A stretch of 64,000 nt of DNA. Origin: Gordionus sp. m RMFG-2023. Lineage: Eukaryota > Nematomorpha > Gordioida > Chordodea > Parachordodidae. Under the pieces are notes generated by a model, which did no database searches, was not told the DNA's origin, and saw only the letters and a list, made by a program, of their open reading frames with translations. Both the position numbers and the translations under genes were made by a program. How positions within the stretch are numbered: the stretch's first letter is position 1; each line of letters begins with the position of its first letter. The stretch is taken from contig NC_088777.1 in NCBI RefSeq assembly GCF_954871325.1, forward strand, positions 36,495,366 through 36,559,365, read 5' to 3'. Below, one piece after another: positions 10,479 through 23,453 of the stretch.

Positions 10479-12247
10479 GTAAAACAAAAATTATTTAATT
10501 TTAAAAGTGTATATGATCATAAATAACGTCTATCTTGTAAAGTGATAATTAAATGGTTTCCGGGATTTAAAATTGTGATTCACTCATTTGGAATTGGCTT
10601 TTTAAATTTTTACTTTGTTCGGGATTTCTTTTTATTCTTTATTAAGGAGTTTACCTATAATTATTCTATGCTTACTTTTTCCCTTTTACCTCTTATTGTT
10701 ACTTTTATCTTTATATACATATATATATATGCACTTTATATATAAAAATATAAATCACATTCACAAATCATTCGAAGTCAAAATAAATGGAACCATAGCT
10801 TACAAAGGTATATTACTGGAAGCCATTCATTTTCCTACTGGAAAAAAGATAGGTACCTTTATCAACCCCAGACCCGGTACTGCTATATTAAAATGTACCG
10901 ATGGTTCTATTGCTATAACTCACGATGGAACTAAACTTTCCTTGTTGAATACTCAATATTTCTGGCGAGCGCCCGATATATACATACCGGGAACCGTAGT
11001 TTTTTAGTATATCTTAAATATTGTTGCTTATTTTTCTTTCTTTTAAAAATATTTATAGGTTAAGTTAAGGATGTAATATTTTAACTATGCTAAATGGAAA
11101 TAATATTTATATTTTTTGAAAGTTGCATAATATATTATGCCTGATAGGTTTATCGTGGATAGATGTTAATCTAGAATTCTCCTGTGGTGATTTGGAATCT
11201 CTCAATTTTAAATTATTTAGGATTATTTTAATTTTGAAAATCTGATTATATCTGAATATTCCAACATGTGATTATTTACACTATAAATTTTAGACAATTA
11301 CACTATATATTTTTCTCAATTTCTTTGAAAATTAATATAAATTAAGATTATTTAAAAATTTTACGGCAAAATATTTTGACCTTTTTTTACAGGGTAGGTT
11401 CACACATGCACGAATTTATTTCCGTTTAAATATGATTTTTCAAATTAAAATATTTTTATTATTATTTAAAACTCTTATTTATTTTTAAAAAAATATAAAT
11501 ATATTTAAAAAACATATTTAAAAAAAGTGAGATATTTAAAATTAGGTAAATATTTCTATGAAAACTACATAGAACCTTGAAATGATAAAAAAAATGATCA
11601 GCAAATTTCTAAGTCAATAGCTGCAGATATTCGTTCGGGTTGCCAGCTGGGTTGACTCAAATATGCTGGGAGAAAGGTCTACCTCTTGCTCGAAATTATA
11701 CATGCATAGATATATTTGCCAAATCGAATTCTCTTGATAATTCAATTTCCTATGATGAAAACAGCACAAGAAATAAATACTCATTCCAAAACATTTTCTT
11801 TTAAATTTTATTCTATAGTTTTTATATCTGTTTTATAGTTTTAAAATGGCTTAAAATGAGGGATTCTAAATCACCATTGTAATTTTTCAGATTACCCTAA
11901 ATCCAGATTAACTTACCACCACATATATTTTTTATTTTAAAGTTTTCACGCTTTCAATTGATAATTATATGAAAGAATATTTATTAAATTGGTTAGAGAG
12001 AGCAAACTCACACGCCTTAAAAACAGATTTTAATTTTAAAAGAATATTTTCTAGTAATCAAATTATTCATTAAAATGTTGAATATTATTTTAAAAATAGT
12101 TTTTTATAAAAAAATTAAGATAGAACACTAATAATCAATTTAATTATTTTTTTATTTCAAAAACAAAATAGCGCTACCATAGTCATCAAAAAGAATTTTT
12201 ACTATGTGAAAAAGCCTTCTCAACCTATTTCTCTACTTCCGGCATAA
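10229..12247 (+). CDS. Secreted Reeler-domain protein (3 exons)
   Basis: The spliced model (10229-10478, 10778-11006, 12172-12247) gives about 184 aa. It starts MEFYKSISNVKKGPILVLWI, a signal peptide with basic n-region and hydrophobic core, cleaved around residue 34. The mature part begins YPDGAPNHVCDTMQPSLQFHG, the classic start of a Reeler domain. It continues with KPKQGLAIKINGTIAYKGIL, GKKIGTFINPRPGTAILKCT, ITHDGTKLSLLNTQYFWRAP and GTVVFYATIVIKKNFYYV. Order, spacing and two Cys fit the family (reelin N-terminus, ferric-chelate reductase 1, insect defense proteins). Only one domain and no membrane anchor are present, so a small secreted protein of the insect 'defense protein' kind is most likely; an immune role is inference. 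An upstream in-frame ATG at 10124 would add 35 residues before the signal peptide, so 10229 is preferred. Confidence 0.85.
10778..11006 (+). CDS. Reeler gene, exon 2
   Basis: Acceptor CGAAG is followed by TC, which completes the split codon as Ile and gives GLAIKINGTIAYKGIL, matching the family. The exon ends after GTVVF in phase 2 at donor GTATAT. The frame would hit TAG if not spliced there. Confidence 0.8.
12172..12247 (+). CDS. Reeler gene, exon 3 (terminal)
   Basis: After acceptor AAAATAG, the split codon becomes Tyr and the exon reads ATIVIKKNFYYVKKPSQPIS, ending LLPA and TAA (12245-12247). This matches the family's last strand (FRATVVQ...FWV in relatives). The 76-bp exon follows a 1.17-kb intron and was found only by frame and homology. 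Confidence 0.7.
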
Positions 12248-13562
12248 ATTAAAACTTGTTTTGCTGATCAAAATTTAATATCAATTTCTAATATACTTTA
12301 TAAAATTTTGTAAAATTTGTTATATAATATATCATTATTTTTCATTTATAAATTAAAAGGTTTAGCAAATTATTATATTTCAGTTCAATTGCTTCTTGAG
12401 TAAATATAACCAATATTATATATAATAAAAAAGGAAAAGCTTATAACTATTTATAAATCAAAATTAATAAGTGTTAAATATAAAATTTTAATTTGGGAGA
12501 AGAAAAGTATAAAGATGTAAAAAAAGATGTTAAAAAAATAGTAAAAAGAAACTAGGGAGGAAAAATAGAGAAAGAAAGTAAAGGAGGCATAGAAAATTAT
12601 TTGATGGAAAAAATAAAACTTAGGCAGTTAGAACGAATAATCGCGACAGCAAGCCTTTGTCGGAAAAAGGAGATTAATTAGGCTGATCAATCTTTTTGCG
12701 TATTCGTTTCCCCAATTCTTGAAATAGGCTTGTGCCTTGCTAGCGAAAGTGGTGAGAATGGAGCAGGCGATGAGTATGAATGAGTAAAAAAAATCGATAA
12801 AGCTGTATTAGGTAATTATTCGAAATTTTCGAAAGTTCCAAACCAAAAGCTGACCCTTTGTCTAAGGAGTTAATGACATTCTATTAGGACGTTTCTCATT
12901 AGTTCTAAATATGTAGGTTAATTTAAGTCTAGAGTAAATGCCTGAAGGTTTAAGTGCACGCAAAATTATATCGTTACATTTAGAGTCCAGTGGGAATCGG
13001 CATCGACAAACGCTACAATGATGGCAATGCATACCCTTGATATCTATGATGGCTTCACATGTTTATATTGGTAAGGTAGAACAATTTCTCAGTTGAGCGA
13101 TTATCTAATGATAAAATCTTAGCTGTAGAAAGCAGCTAATCAAGGTTGTTATAAAATAGGGTTTCCATAAACTCAACCTAATTCTTGGTTGAAGTGGTAA
13201 ACTGTAAGTTTGTCATCGTGAAAGTTGGATTTACACGTGATGTGATAGGAAACATAATTATACAATGTGGCATGGAGAGCAGTGATATAAACAAAATCAT
13301 CCAGGAGAAAATTTATGAAGTTTTGGGGGAGGGGAATTCACCCCAAAACCCTTATTTACTTAGTAGGCTACAGAAATTTTGATTATACATATTTTGCTTA
13401 AAATATTAATTATTTGTTAGTGGTTATTTTTATTTTTCTTTTAGAAAATATGTATATTTTTATCATCTCTGTGAAGTTGGCCGAACAAATGAAATCACTA
13501 ATTCTAAAATTGGTGCTAAATTAGTCAATATTTAAAGTTTTATTAGCCCTATGAATGCTTTA
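12248..13562. other. Intergenic; less AT-rich block of unknown nature
   Basis: Bases 12,600-13,400 are clearly less AT-rich than their surroundings. They contain a 65-codon frame (13185-13382, starting MVEVVNCKFVIVKVGFTRDV) and a hairpin GTTTTGGGG/CCCCAAAAC near 13,320-13,350. I recognise no domain. It may be a decayed gene or an unfamiliar element. Confidence 0.3.
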
Positions 13563-13570
13563 ACAACTAC

Positions 13571-14132
13571 CAGCGTCTACATGAGCGGGAGGGGTAGGAA
13601 CAGTTTGCATCCTATTTTTTTGAGGGGGTAGGAGGTAAACTGCTTTATTGGAGGTAGGATAAAAAAAATTTTTTTTGGGGGGGGGGGGTTTATCTATTAA
13701 ATTTTGAGATGAAATAGGACAAAATTTATTGCTGTAAAAATTAATACTTTTATTATAGTATTATTATAATACAATTCATCGACCAAATCTATATATTGCA
13801 AACTATCATACACATTGTTTTCCAAATAAACTATCTTTTAAATTACATTTAAAAGGTTTAGATATTTTAGCAAGCTCATAATGCCATAATACCTAATTCA
13901 TTGTAAATAATGGAGGTTTAAATTGAATTTATTATCTAAAAAATAAATTATTTATAATCACAAAATATAGATAGTTGGTAGTAGATATAGATTAATTTAA
14001 GTTATCCTTTATAAATTCTTTAAAAAGAGTATCAATAAATAAATAGGTAAAAATAAGGATATTTTTAGGGGGGTAGGCAAAGGTTTTTGAAGGGGGTTTG
14101 CATCCAGTGAAAATCCTGTCATGTAGACGCTG
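13571..14132. mobile_element. Non-autonomous hAT-type MITE
   Basis: The ends are inverted repeats CAGCGTCTACATGA (left, 13571) and TCATGTAGACGCTG (right, to 14132). They are flanked by 8-bp duplications ACAACTAC (13563-13570) and ACTACTAC (14133-14140), 7 of 8 matching. The 562-bp interior has no coding capacity; it has G-runs near the left end and GGGGTAGG motifs near both ends. The 8-bp duplication and CA start fit hAT. Confidence 0.8.
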
Positions 14133-14861
14133 ACTACTACAATAGGCAGTGTAAAGCAGCAATAAAATTTTGGCCAACCTTACGGCTAAAAATCAAGCTT
14201 TTATTCTGAAATTTTAATTTATGTTGAATACTAAATTTTTATACTAGCTTAGGTAAATAGTGTAAAGAAAAAAGTTATTAGCTAAATAAATGATCGGCAA
14301 TAGCATTATGCTAGAATGGAAAAGGAGTACTATATCTGGTTTACTCTAATAAGTGCCTAATTAGTACCTATTAATTTCACAATTAGTTTTGCTCACCTCA
14401 AAAAGTAAACTTAGTTGCAAACAAATTAGAATATATGATATCATGCTTAAAGCGTGAAGTAAACATTATGGAAACACAAACACCTATCCAGAGTTGTTAA
14501 AAGATCGAATCAAAAGATCGACGATCCTGGATTCGATCGCAAATTTGTCAATTTTACGAGATTTATGATACTGACTTAAATTGAGGATCGAGATCATTTT
14601 GTTTAAAATTCGATCCCGATCTTTTTAAAAATTAATTTTTTACTTAAAAAGCAATAAATAAAATAAAAATTTTGAAAATTAAATTAAAATATTATTTTTT
14701 AAAAAAATATCTATCTTCATATTTTATCAACTTCCATTCCACCATTTATTTTATAGATATATTTATTCATTTCCTAAATTTTACGAGATTTAGAGCTCTT
14801 ACAAGTTATTAATATAAATTTATAATAATATATTAATATTTATTTTAATAGGTAAATGTAA

Positions 14862-17800
14862 ATGTCCATTACAGATTTAGAAGATTCTATTGCTTCTACT
14901 ATTGATGTAACAGCAGATATAAGTGAGAATGAGAATCTTTTACCATTTTTGAAATTACGTAAGTATTTTACTTTATGTGAAATGGATGAAAGCAACTCTT
15001 ATAATATGATCAGCACCAAATGCCGTCTCTGTAAGAAGATAATACCATCTTCCAAAATATCATCCTCGAACTTAAAAGGACATTTACAAGTAATTCTTTT
15101 AAATTTTTTTTATTTGATAATCTTAATGTCAACTTGTTTAAATTCCATTTATTACATTCCTGTGTTGAGCAAGTCCTACAGAAATAGAATCTAGATAAAG
15201 ATTCTTTATAAAAAAAAATGAATTATTAGATACAGTATAATTAATAAAATATTTGATGAAGAGTTAATCTTGGTTTTGTTATTTATATATAATAATTAGG
15301 CATTTATTTTTTAATATTACTATTATATTAGTTTAATTTTCAAAAGAAGAGTATTTATAATAAATGGAAGTGTAATAACTAATAATTAAGCCTTTATAAT
15401 GTATTTTGACTTTCTTTAATATAATTAAAACACCCAGTTCAATGTTATTTGTATAGAACTTAGCAATGTTTCACCAAAAGAAAAATAAATATCTATTCTA
15501 TTATTTCTTTATTATAATATGTTAAATCTAATCAATTAATATTATAGTTTCAGTTTGAGCTTGATTATATAATCCTCTTGACAACATTTTTAGGGCTTTT
15601 TTTAATAATATATTTTGAATTGAAAGTATTTTTTGTATCATTTGACTCAATCCATAAGTTCTTAAGTGCCAAAAAGCCTCATTATATTCATAATAGGAAA
15701 ATACTTTATCAAAATCTTTGGCCCATATCATCTTGGGCAACTTTTAATAATGATAGACAATATTGTAAACTTAAATTTTTAAGATAACCTACCCCCTTTT
15801 AACCACTAATAAAACATACTTTAATATGTTTAACAAAATTTGTTAAACCCTTAATCCATAGTTCTTAAATACCAAAAAGGCTAATTATATTCATATATAG
15901 GAAAATACTTTATCAAAATCTTTAGCCCATATCATCTTGGGCAACTTTTAATAATGATAGACAAAGACAATATTGTAAACTTAAAATTTAAAATAACCTA
16001 TATGAACCTTTTTTAACCATATATAAATTAAATAATATACTTTAATATGTTTAACAAAATTTGTGTTGAACTTTTTATCATTTTTTTGTTTATATAGATT
16101 TTACATTCAGCCTGTACATTGTTTTTTTAACTTTAAATTTCCATATAAAATTTTAAAACTCAGGAGAAGTTATTTTCATCCAACTTTGATACATACTATT
16201 TTTTTCTTTTATAAAGAAAAAGCACAGTGAATTTAAAAATGAGATTACCAAACACCTCAACGAATTCTCTACACAAAAAAATATATCACTGCAAAACCAA
16301 AGTGGTTCTGGTTGCAAATCCAGACAATCTAAATTAAATTTTAACAATCTAAACATTCCAGCTGTATCGCAAAAAACAGCAGACAAGGTTATCATGGATT
16401 TTATTATTGACACCTTCCAACCACTGTCTCTGGTTGATGATCCTTCATTTGAAAAAATGATTAAAACTTTTTCTCCTGCAACAAAAATTATTTGTCGCCA
16501 AACACTGGGCAACAGGATATCTACTTCCTTCTCTTATATGACGACAAATCTTATAAGAGATTTGTCTGAAGTTTCTTATGTATGCACCACTGCTGATTGT
16601 TGTAGTGGTCATCAAAGGTATATTATATTTATATGAATTTTATAATGTTTATTTTATTAGGGCTTTTATTGGACTTACTGCACATTGGCTGGATTCCTTT
16701 ACCCTCAAGAGAAGGTCAGCCGCTTTGGCACTGAGGAAGATAATTGGGAGGCAAACATATGATGTTTTGGCCAACGAAATCATGGGTATCCCACGTTCTA
16801 TAAAATTCATAATAAGGTGGTGAAGATGGTGACTGACAATGGAACCAACTTTGTCAAGGTAATATTTATATTTAGCAAAAAATATTTAAATAAATTTATT
16901 TTTTCTAGAGTTTTTGGAGAAAATGAAGAAGATAGTAGTGAGGATATGTAATTGATAAATATGGATGACATATTATCCGTTGATGACCGAATTATTCCTA
17001 CTATCAGCCTACCAAAACATCAACGTTGTTGTTGCCGTAATCTTAACCTTATTGCAACAACAGATGCGGAGATGGCAGATAGTGATCTCAATTATAAACG
17101 AATATCTAGATCCACTTTTGCAAAAGTTTTGTTTTAGTTAATAAACAAAATATGTCGTCAAAAATGGCGGATATTTTATTGGAGAAATTGGGAAGATATT
17201 TAATAGCTCCCAACAAGACAAGATGGAATTCTTATTACCAATCCATGAAATTAATAGATAAGATGCTTTCTGAAAATGTGATCAAATTGGATTTGCAATG
17301 TTTAGGCAAGAGGAATGTTTTTTTGTTAAAGAGTATGCAACAGTAATACAATGATATTCTCTAAATAAATTTAAATTTTATAGGTTATGGAACCTTTGGC
17401 GATCTTGTTAAAAATCTTAGAACGGGAAGATAATATGGAGCAGGGATATCTAACTCCCGTTCTATCGATATTGATAGATAAATTAACGAAATTTAGCTGC
17501 CTGCGGTATTGTCAGCCCCTTATAGATAGTGTTCTTAGAGGTATTGATAAAAGGTAATATTTTTTATGCAATTATTTTATATTATCAGATATCTGCAAAT
17601 TATATTAAAAAATTGCAAAGATCTGGCAAATTTAGTTAAATATTTTTAACAGGCCAGTTCTACTAAACCTCTGATATCTAGTAAAACATTAATGGGCCTT
17701 TGAAGAAATTAAAAATTTATTAGATTATTTGAATTTTAAGCTAATATTTTGATTAATATTCTTTGTAAATAAATTACAATGTTAATTTCTTTGTATATTA

Positions 17801-18434
17801 AGTATTAAGTTTACATTTAATCAAAATTTATGATATGACCCAAATATAAATAAATACCATACAGATGATGTGCCAGACTTGACTGTAAAATTTAAAAGGG
17901 TTAAGTTTTGCAGATACTTGATTTGATTTATATGAATAAAATGAACAATTATTTAATAATAAATTAATTATCATTTCATAATATAGATTTATTTCCTTCA
18001 CTGTATGAAGACAGTAACATTTTGGCAGCCATGATTCACCCTAAATTTAAACTTAATTGGCCTTATATTAATCTACCACAAAATATGATGGTAAAAGAAA
18101 GATTAGTTGCCCATTTGGAAAATATGCAGGAACAACCATATGCGGATACCTCAAATGAATGTATGGATGACATTGATGCTTTTTTGGGGAAAAATACTGT
18201 ACAAAATGCTTGTTCCGTTAAAAAAATTTTTTATTCAAATGATGATTCCATGAATATTTTTATATTAATTTTAAAAAAATATTTATTGAATATAATACAC
18301 CTTTGCCATCAAGCGCTCCTGTGGAGCGCTTGTTTAGTAAAGCTAAACATGTTCTAAATGAAAGACGCGGATGTTTAAATGATGATAATTTAGAAAAAAA
18401 TTTATTATTAAAAGCTAATTTTAATTATAAATAA
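14862..18434 (+). pseudogene. hAT transposase (BED to hATC), multi-exon, slightly broken
   Basis: Exon 1 (14862-15089) has ATG and the first half of a BED finger (CRLCKKII...SSNLKGHLQ). Exon 2 (16217-16617) completes it with KKH and runs to VCTTADCCSGHQ. Exon 3 (about 16661-16858) has FIGLTAHWLDSFTLKRRSAA and KMVTDNGTNFVK. Exon 4 (about 16909-17135) has LPKHQRCCCRNLNLIATTDA. Exon 5 (about 17150-17343) has LIAPNKTRWNSYYQSMKL. Exon 6 (about 17385-17555) has VMEPLAILLKIL...CLRYCQPL. Exon 7 (about 17986-18434) has ILAAMIHPKFKLNWP and the hATC motif SSAPVERLFSKAKHVLNERR. Breaks: about one base is lost near 16,800, a TAA lies in exon 4 after EEDSSEDM, and there is a frame change near 18,260. Confidence 0.85.
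15638..16012. repeat. Tandem duplication inside the transposase intron
   Basis: A block containing CCCATATCATCTTGGGCAAC and TTTTAATAATGATAGACAA occurs twice (about 15,638-15,790 and 15,838-16,012), about 90% alike. It lengthens the first intron of the hAT transposase. Confidence 0.8.
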
Positions 18435-19029
18435 ATATATCATAATTGTTATATTTATTATTCAATTACAATAAATTTCTACCATATTTAATTTATTTTT
18501 ATATTAGTTAATTTTGCATCGGTTATATTATTTTATGGAAGGCATTGCATACAAGGTACTAGTAAAACAAACTTTTATTGAAAAATTTATATATATCTGT
18601 TTTTTACAAAAATATATTAAACTTTATATACATTTTCAGTAATCAGTTTTTGTAACTATTCACAAAATAAAATGATATAAAAATAAGGTTTTTAGTATGC
18701 TAAATAAGAAAAGACAATTATAAACTCTTTAACATATTAAAATAGAAAAGACAATTTTTAAAAGGTATTTTGAATATCATATAATATAAAAACCTTCAAA
18801 AAATATAAATATAATATGACATGTATATTAGTCATATTCAACAGTTTATATTATATTATTATTCAATTATAATAAATTTATAACATATATTAGTTAATTT
18901 TGCATCGGTCAGAAATTTCCTTCAGAAATTTAAATAGAAAAAGGTCGATCCTGGATTTCGATCCTCATTTTTTGAAAAGATCGTGATTCGATCGTTTTAA
19001 AAAGATCGGTTAACAAACCTGCACCTATC

Positions 19030-20296
19030 CATAGGCGTAGCCAAGGGGGGGGCAAGGGGAAATTCTCCCCCCTTCAGAAATTTATCACTTTTTGTAAATA
19101 TCATTTTTAGCTAATAAAAAATATCCCCCTTAGTCCTCCCCCCACTCCCTGACCCTCAAATATGTATGCATATATCTTAAATAATAATTTAAAAGAAAGA
19201 ATGTAAAAGTTGATATTTTTTTATAAAACTATTCATCATAATTTATAGATTTTTGGGAAAATAAATTTATAAATATATAAAATGAACCAAAAATGTTTTT
19301 TAATAAATGGAATATAAGCCAAAGATAAGTCTTAAGACAGTAGTGAAATGTATTCTAATTATTAATAGTAGATCCATAAAATTACTAAATAATATAATAT
19401 ATCAAATATAATTTTTTATAAAGTGTGTAATTTTAATTTATTAATCTTAATAAAAGTAAAATATATTTTTAAAACTATTGATAAATTAAATCATGAATTA
19501 AAAAAATATTAAAGCATAATACAAGCAGTGGAATATTATATGTCGTAGATTTCCAGTATATCTAATTATCAAATGACAATCAAGTAATTTTAACCAATAT
19601 AGCGAATAATCAACAAATTTTACTAATCAATGCTCTTGATATTAAATATAGCAACAATTTGCTTTTAATTATTTAACGCCATCTATTTATTTTAAAAAAA
19701 ATGATATTTTAATTTAATTTTCATATTATTTATCCTACAATGTCTTTAAAAAATATTTTCTATCAATATTTTATATTTATCTGTAAAATAACTGTAATAT
19801 ATTCTCTAACTGTCAAATATGTCTGTAAAAGTATAATTTTACCTAGAATTTTATATCTAATTCTATATAATAGAGTAAAATCAATTAAATGTCTACTTAC
19901 TTTTTATAAATAAATTACTTATAATTGTTTGGAATAAACTATTACCATGCTTTTATAGTAAGGTATATACAATACAAGTAATTTATTATATTTTTATTTT
20001 ATATAAACTAATAAAAATATATTTCATATAAACTAATAAAAATATATTTCATATAAACTAATAAAAATATATTTCATATAAATTAATAAAAATATATTTC
20101 ATATTTGTTCCAGGCTTATTTTTATTTTATTAAAATTTGTAAAAATATTTATGACTATATATAGACTAAAGTAACCCGGCCGAAGGCCGGGAAAAGCGGG
20201 CCGAAGGCCCGCCCAAAAGAGGGTCTGGGGGCAAAGCCCCCAGTAATTTTTTAATCCCCCCCCCTCCCCCTTATGAAAATCCTGGCTACGCCTATG
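19030..20296. mobile_element. TIR element abutting the hAT insertion
   Basis: The ends CATAGGCGTAGCCA (19030) and TGGCTACGCCTATG (to 20296) are perfect 14-bp inverted repeats. They are followed inward by G-runs on the left and C-runs on the right. The flanking octamers are CACCTATC (19022-19029) and CACATATT (20297-20304), 6 of 8 matching, so an old hAT-like duplication is possible. The interior is AT-rich without a gene. Near the right end it has GC-rich stem-loops (CCCGGCCGAAGGCCGGG, GGGGGCAAAGCCCCC). Confidence 0.75.
20001..20105. repeat. 25-bp tandem repeat (about 4 copies)
   Basis: AATATATTTCATATAAACTA followed by ATAAA is repeated in tandem with one substituted copy, inside the TIR element. 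Confidence 0.85.
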
Positions 20297-20429
20297 CACA
20301 TATTATACCAAACCATTAAGTGTACTTAATTAGTAAAAATATCATAGAAATAGTAAGGAAATTAAGATTACACAAAAAAATAAGATTATATTCTGTGTTA
20401 TGCAAATTTTTTAAACATTATTATTAGAG

Positions 20430-20603
20430 AAATTATCTGTATCTTTTGTCAAGGAGATGAAAAAGATACAAGATTCTTTTCAAAATAAAGAATCGTAGAT
20501 GCAGGTACTAGTATCCTATTAAAATGCCAAAAAGATACTAAGTACATGTTACGGAAGTATCTATTATCTTAGATAAGTAATCGCGGTACTGCCCAACTCT
20601 GAT
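20430..20603. repeat. Probable hAT-type element end
   Basis: The stretch ends GCGGTACTGCCCAACTCTG. Its complement starts CAGAGTTGGGCAGTACCGC, close to a hAT terminus seen in many animals (CAGAGTTGGGCAGTA). GATAC/GTATC motifs recur inside. I found no matching left end. Confidence 0.45.
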
Positions 20604-22390
20604 ATTATTCAGGCTTGCCTTATGCCTACAACTAAGTTCGTGTGGAAGTTTAGCACTGAGATGCATTTGTTTTATATAAATATTCTAAAGATTTAATATA
20701 TAATTTCCATCGAATTTTATCCTAAATGAATAAAATTTAATATATATCACAATAAATTCATATAAGCAAAATGGTTTCACTTATCAATTGATCAAATCCA
20801 GTATCCATTTGCATGTATTACTGATAAAAAAGGAAGAGATCTAAATGAAGTATTTTTATTTTATTATATTTGTATATAAATTATATTTTATAAATTATTA
20901 TTTTACATTCTACCATGTCATTATTTGATATCTGTCATGTGACTGGTCAAGGTTAAGGTTTCCAATCTTTTAATCCATTCCAGTTTATTCCTATTTTAGC
21001 GGACCCAAATCATTTCTTGTTATATGCAATGATATTTTTGTCCTATTATGGATATCACGAGGAAATCTATAATTCTTATATGATTCTTATTATTTAAAAG
21101 TTATACGAATGTTAAATGAGTTAAAAAGTACCAAACCAACTTTTATTATTTAATGCATATATACATGATCTTGCAAGTTTTTTCCAATTTCCTTTTTTTA
21201 AATAAACTATAGTCAATTAGTTTTAATAAAATATTAGTACATATTTTATAAAAATTTTTAATGGATTGTCAAGCAAGTATTTATCTGAATTATTCACTAT
21301 TTTTTTAAAGATATGTTGGTAATAGCTTATGATTGATTATATTTCTTATGTCAGTTTAGAACCTGAATGAAGAAATATGGTCTATTTAAAAGATTATTTT
21401 ATAAAATTTGGAAAATTGGGTTTATGTTCCTAAATTTGAGGTGGCTTGGGTTCCAATTCCTTACTCTTAAGATGTATCCAAAATATGCTTAAAAATTACA
21501 AATTTTAGATTGCAGCAGATTAGTTAATTGTAATAAAATGTTTATAATTTAAAGTTATTTTATTTCCTTTCTTGGAATTACTGTGTATTTTATTGGTTTG
21601 CATTATATTACTTTTTTTACAAAACTTACAAATATGTAAAAAATACAAGGTATTTAAAAATGGATAATAAAAATAAGCTAACAAAATTTAAATTGTAATA
21701 AAATATCTTAAGATTAAATTTGGTTTAAGAAGAAAGGTTATTGCATATTATAATTTATAAAAAAATATTCAAAATTTATTCTCTGGGCTGGCCTATTAAA
21801 ATTTTACAAAAAATGAGAAATTTGCAAGGTCCTGCTTGATTTTTTATACATAAATTGCTTGGTTCAGCACAAAATTGTTTCTATATGAATTGCCTTGACC
21901 GCTAAAATTTTTTGCTTTGCTCAGCCAATTATAACTTTTTTTAAAGTTTTCCCAAACCAGCCCACAGGATTTGTGTCCAGGTAATACCTTACAGATTTCT
22001 ATTGCCCTTTAATAATAGATGAATAAAGGGAAACAAAATTTATTTATTTAAAAATAAAACCTTTTTAAAGAAAAGGTAGATATAAAAATATAATGTATTT
22101 CCAAAAAAAAATATTTAAAAAAAAATTTAATGAGTCAAATAAGCCATTAAACACTCATATTTTATATGTAGTGAGTTGGGGGGAATAAAATACAAAAAAC
22201 ACTTTATCATTCATGAATATGCACCAAATATCACTTAAATAAAAAATTTAAAAGAGATTCTTGCCTTTATAACAATTGCTTATTATTTTTGGTTTTGTAG
22301 AATATCAGATTGGATCAGTGACAATATGTGGAATAGCACAGCCCTCTAAATAATCAAACTTTTAAAAATCTAGGATAGGGGGTTTAATAA
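20604..22390. other. Intergenic, AT-rich
   Basis: No gene is supported. A weak inverted pair, TGGGCTGG near 21785 and CCAGCCCA near 21957, may mark a decayed short TIR element. Confidence 0.35.
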
Positions 22391-22399
22391 AATAAAAAC

Positions 22400-23001
22400 T
22401 AGTGCTGTGCCGATATTAAATATCCAGGTCGATACCTGTAAAAAAAACCAATTCGATCTTTTAAATTAATAATTTTCTTTTTTTTAGTTATTTCATGATA
22501 TTTATTTTACATTAATAATATTTTCTAAATAATTTGCACAACACTCCTTAAATTTTATTAATTTTTTAAATAGATTTATAGTGTTTTAAAAGTTTTTTTA
22601 TAAAAATAGAAAGGAACCCCCAAAGTTTTATTTATTTTAAATCTTTTTAAATAATAAAGCCGATTTTATTATTTATACTTTAAATAAAATAATTTTTTAA
22701 ATAATATATCTGAATTTTGGAAATATTTTACAAAAGAAAAGATAATTTTGCAAAATGCGTTATCTTCGGAATTCTAATTTCATGGGGAGGAATAATGAAA
22801 AATTCATTTAATATTACCAAGTGAACTTTTTTTAATTATTGTTTAAATAAAAAAATTAAATTAAATGCATAATTCGATTTTTTGTATAAAAAATATTGAT
22901 TTCTTAATTATATTTGGTTCAAAGGGCGGTGGTGAAAAAATCGATATAAATATCGGTTTGGGATCGGATTGATGAAAAATATATTGATCAACATAGCCCT
23001 A
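22400..23001. mobile_element. Non-autonomous hAT-type MITE
   Basis: A perfect 8-bp duplication ATAAAAAC flanks it at 22392-22399 and 23002-23009. The ends TAGTGCTGTGCCGATAT and (complement of the right end) TAGGGCTATGTTGATCA match imperfectly. Subterminal GATAT/ATCGAT motifs are present. The 602-bp interior is non-coding. Confidence 0.82.
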
Positions 23002-23453
23002 ATAAAAACCTTGGGTCATCTTAGAAATAATATGATTAAATCATGCCACATTTTGAAAAATATATTTTCAAATTTTGACTGTACCTCAAATTTTGATATT
23101 TACAGGTCTCTGATTTTATTTTCACCAATTAATTTTATTTCTATGTAAAAGCTTTTAAATTAAATTTCATAGATGTTTTTGAATCAAATTCTGATCTAAT
23201 AAATTATAATATTAACTGATTTTATTAAATTTTTTAATTATAGAATAAAACTCTTATTCATGCAAACTTCAGAGCTCATTTACTTGCATTAAATTATTAA
23301 TGCAACCAAATAGTTATCATGATTAAATGTTAAAAATATAAAGCAGTTACTAAAACATTATGCTGTCTAAAATGAGAATTATTACATTTCTAAAAGTTTT
23401 TTTTGTATTTAACTTTTAATAGGTTGTATACAAATGTCAATAAAAAATATATA

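Larger units (their letters stand above)
14489..19021 (+). mobile_element. hAT transposon, full length
   Basis: The ends CAGAGTTGTTAA (14489) and TTAACAAACCTG (to 19021) are typical hAT inverted repeats. A perfect 8-bp target duplication CACCTATC lies at 14481-14488 and 19022-19029. Subterminal GATCG motifs (AAAGATCGA, ATTCGATCG) repeat at both ends, as expected for transposase binding sites. The 4,533-bp body carries a multi-exon transposase. The perfect duplication points to recent insertion, yet the transposase already has a few breaks. Confidence 0.93.

Noticed and set aside
20175-20245. Rho-independent terminators (GC-rich stem-loops)
   Set aside because: The stems lie at the end of a TIR element in eukaryotic DNA, with no gene upstream.
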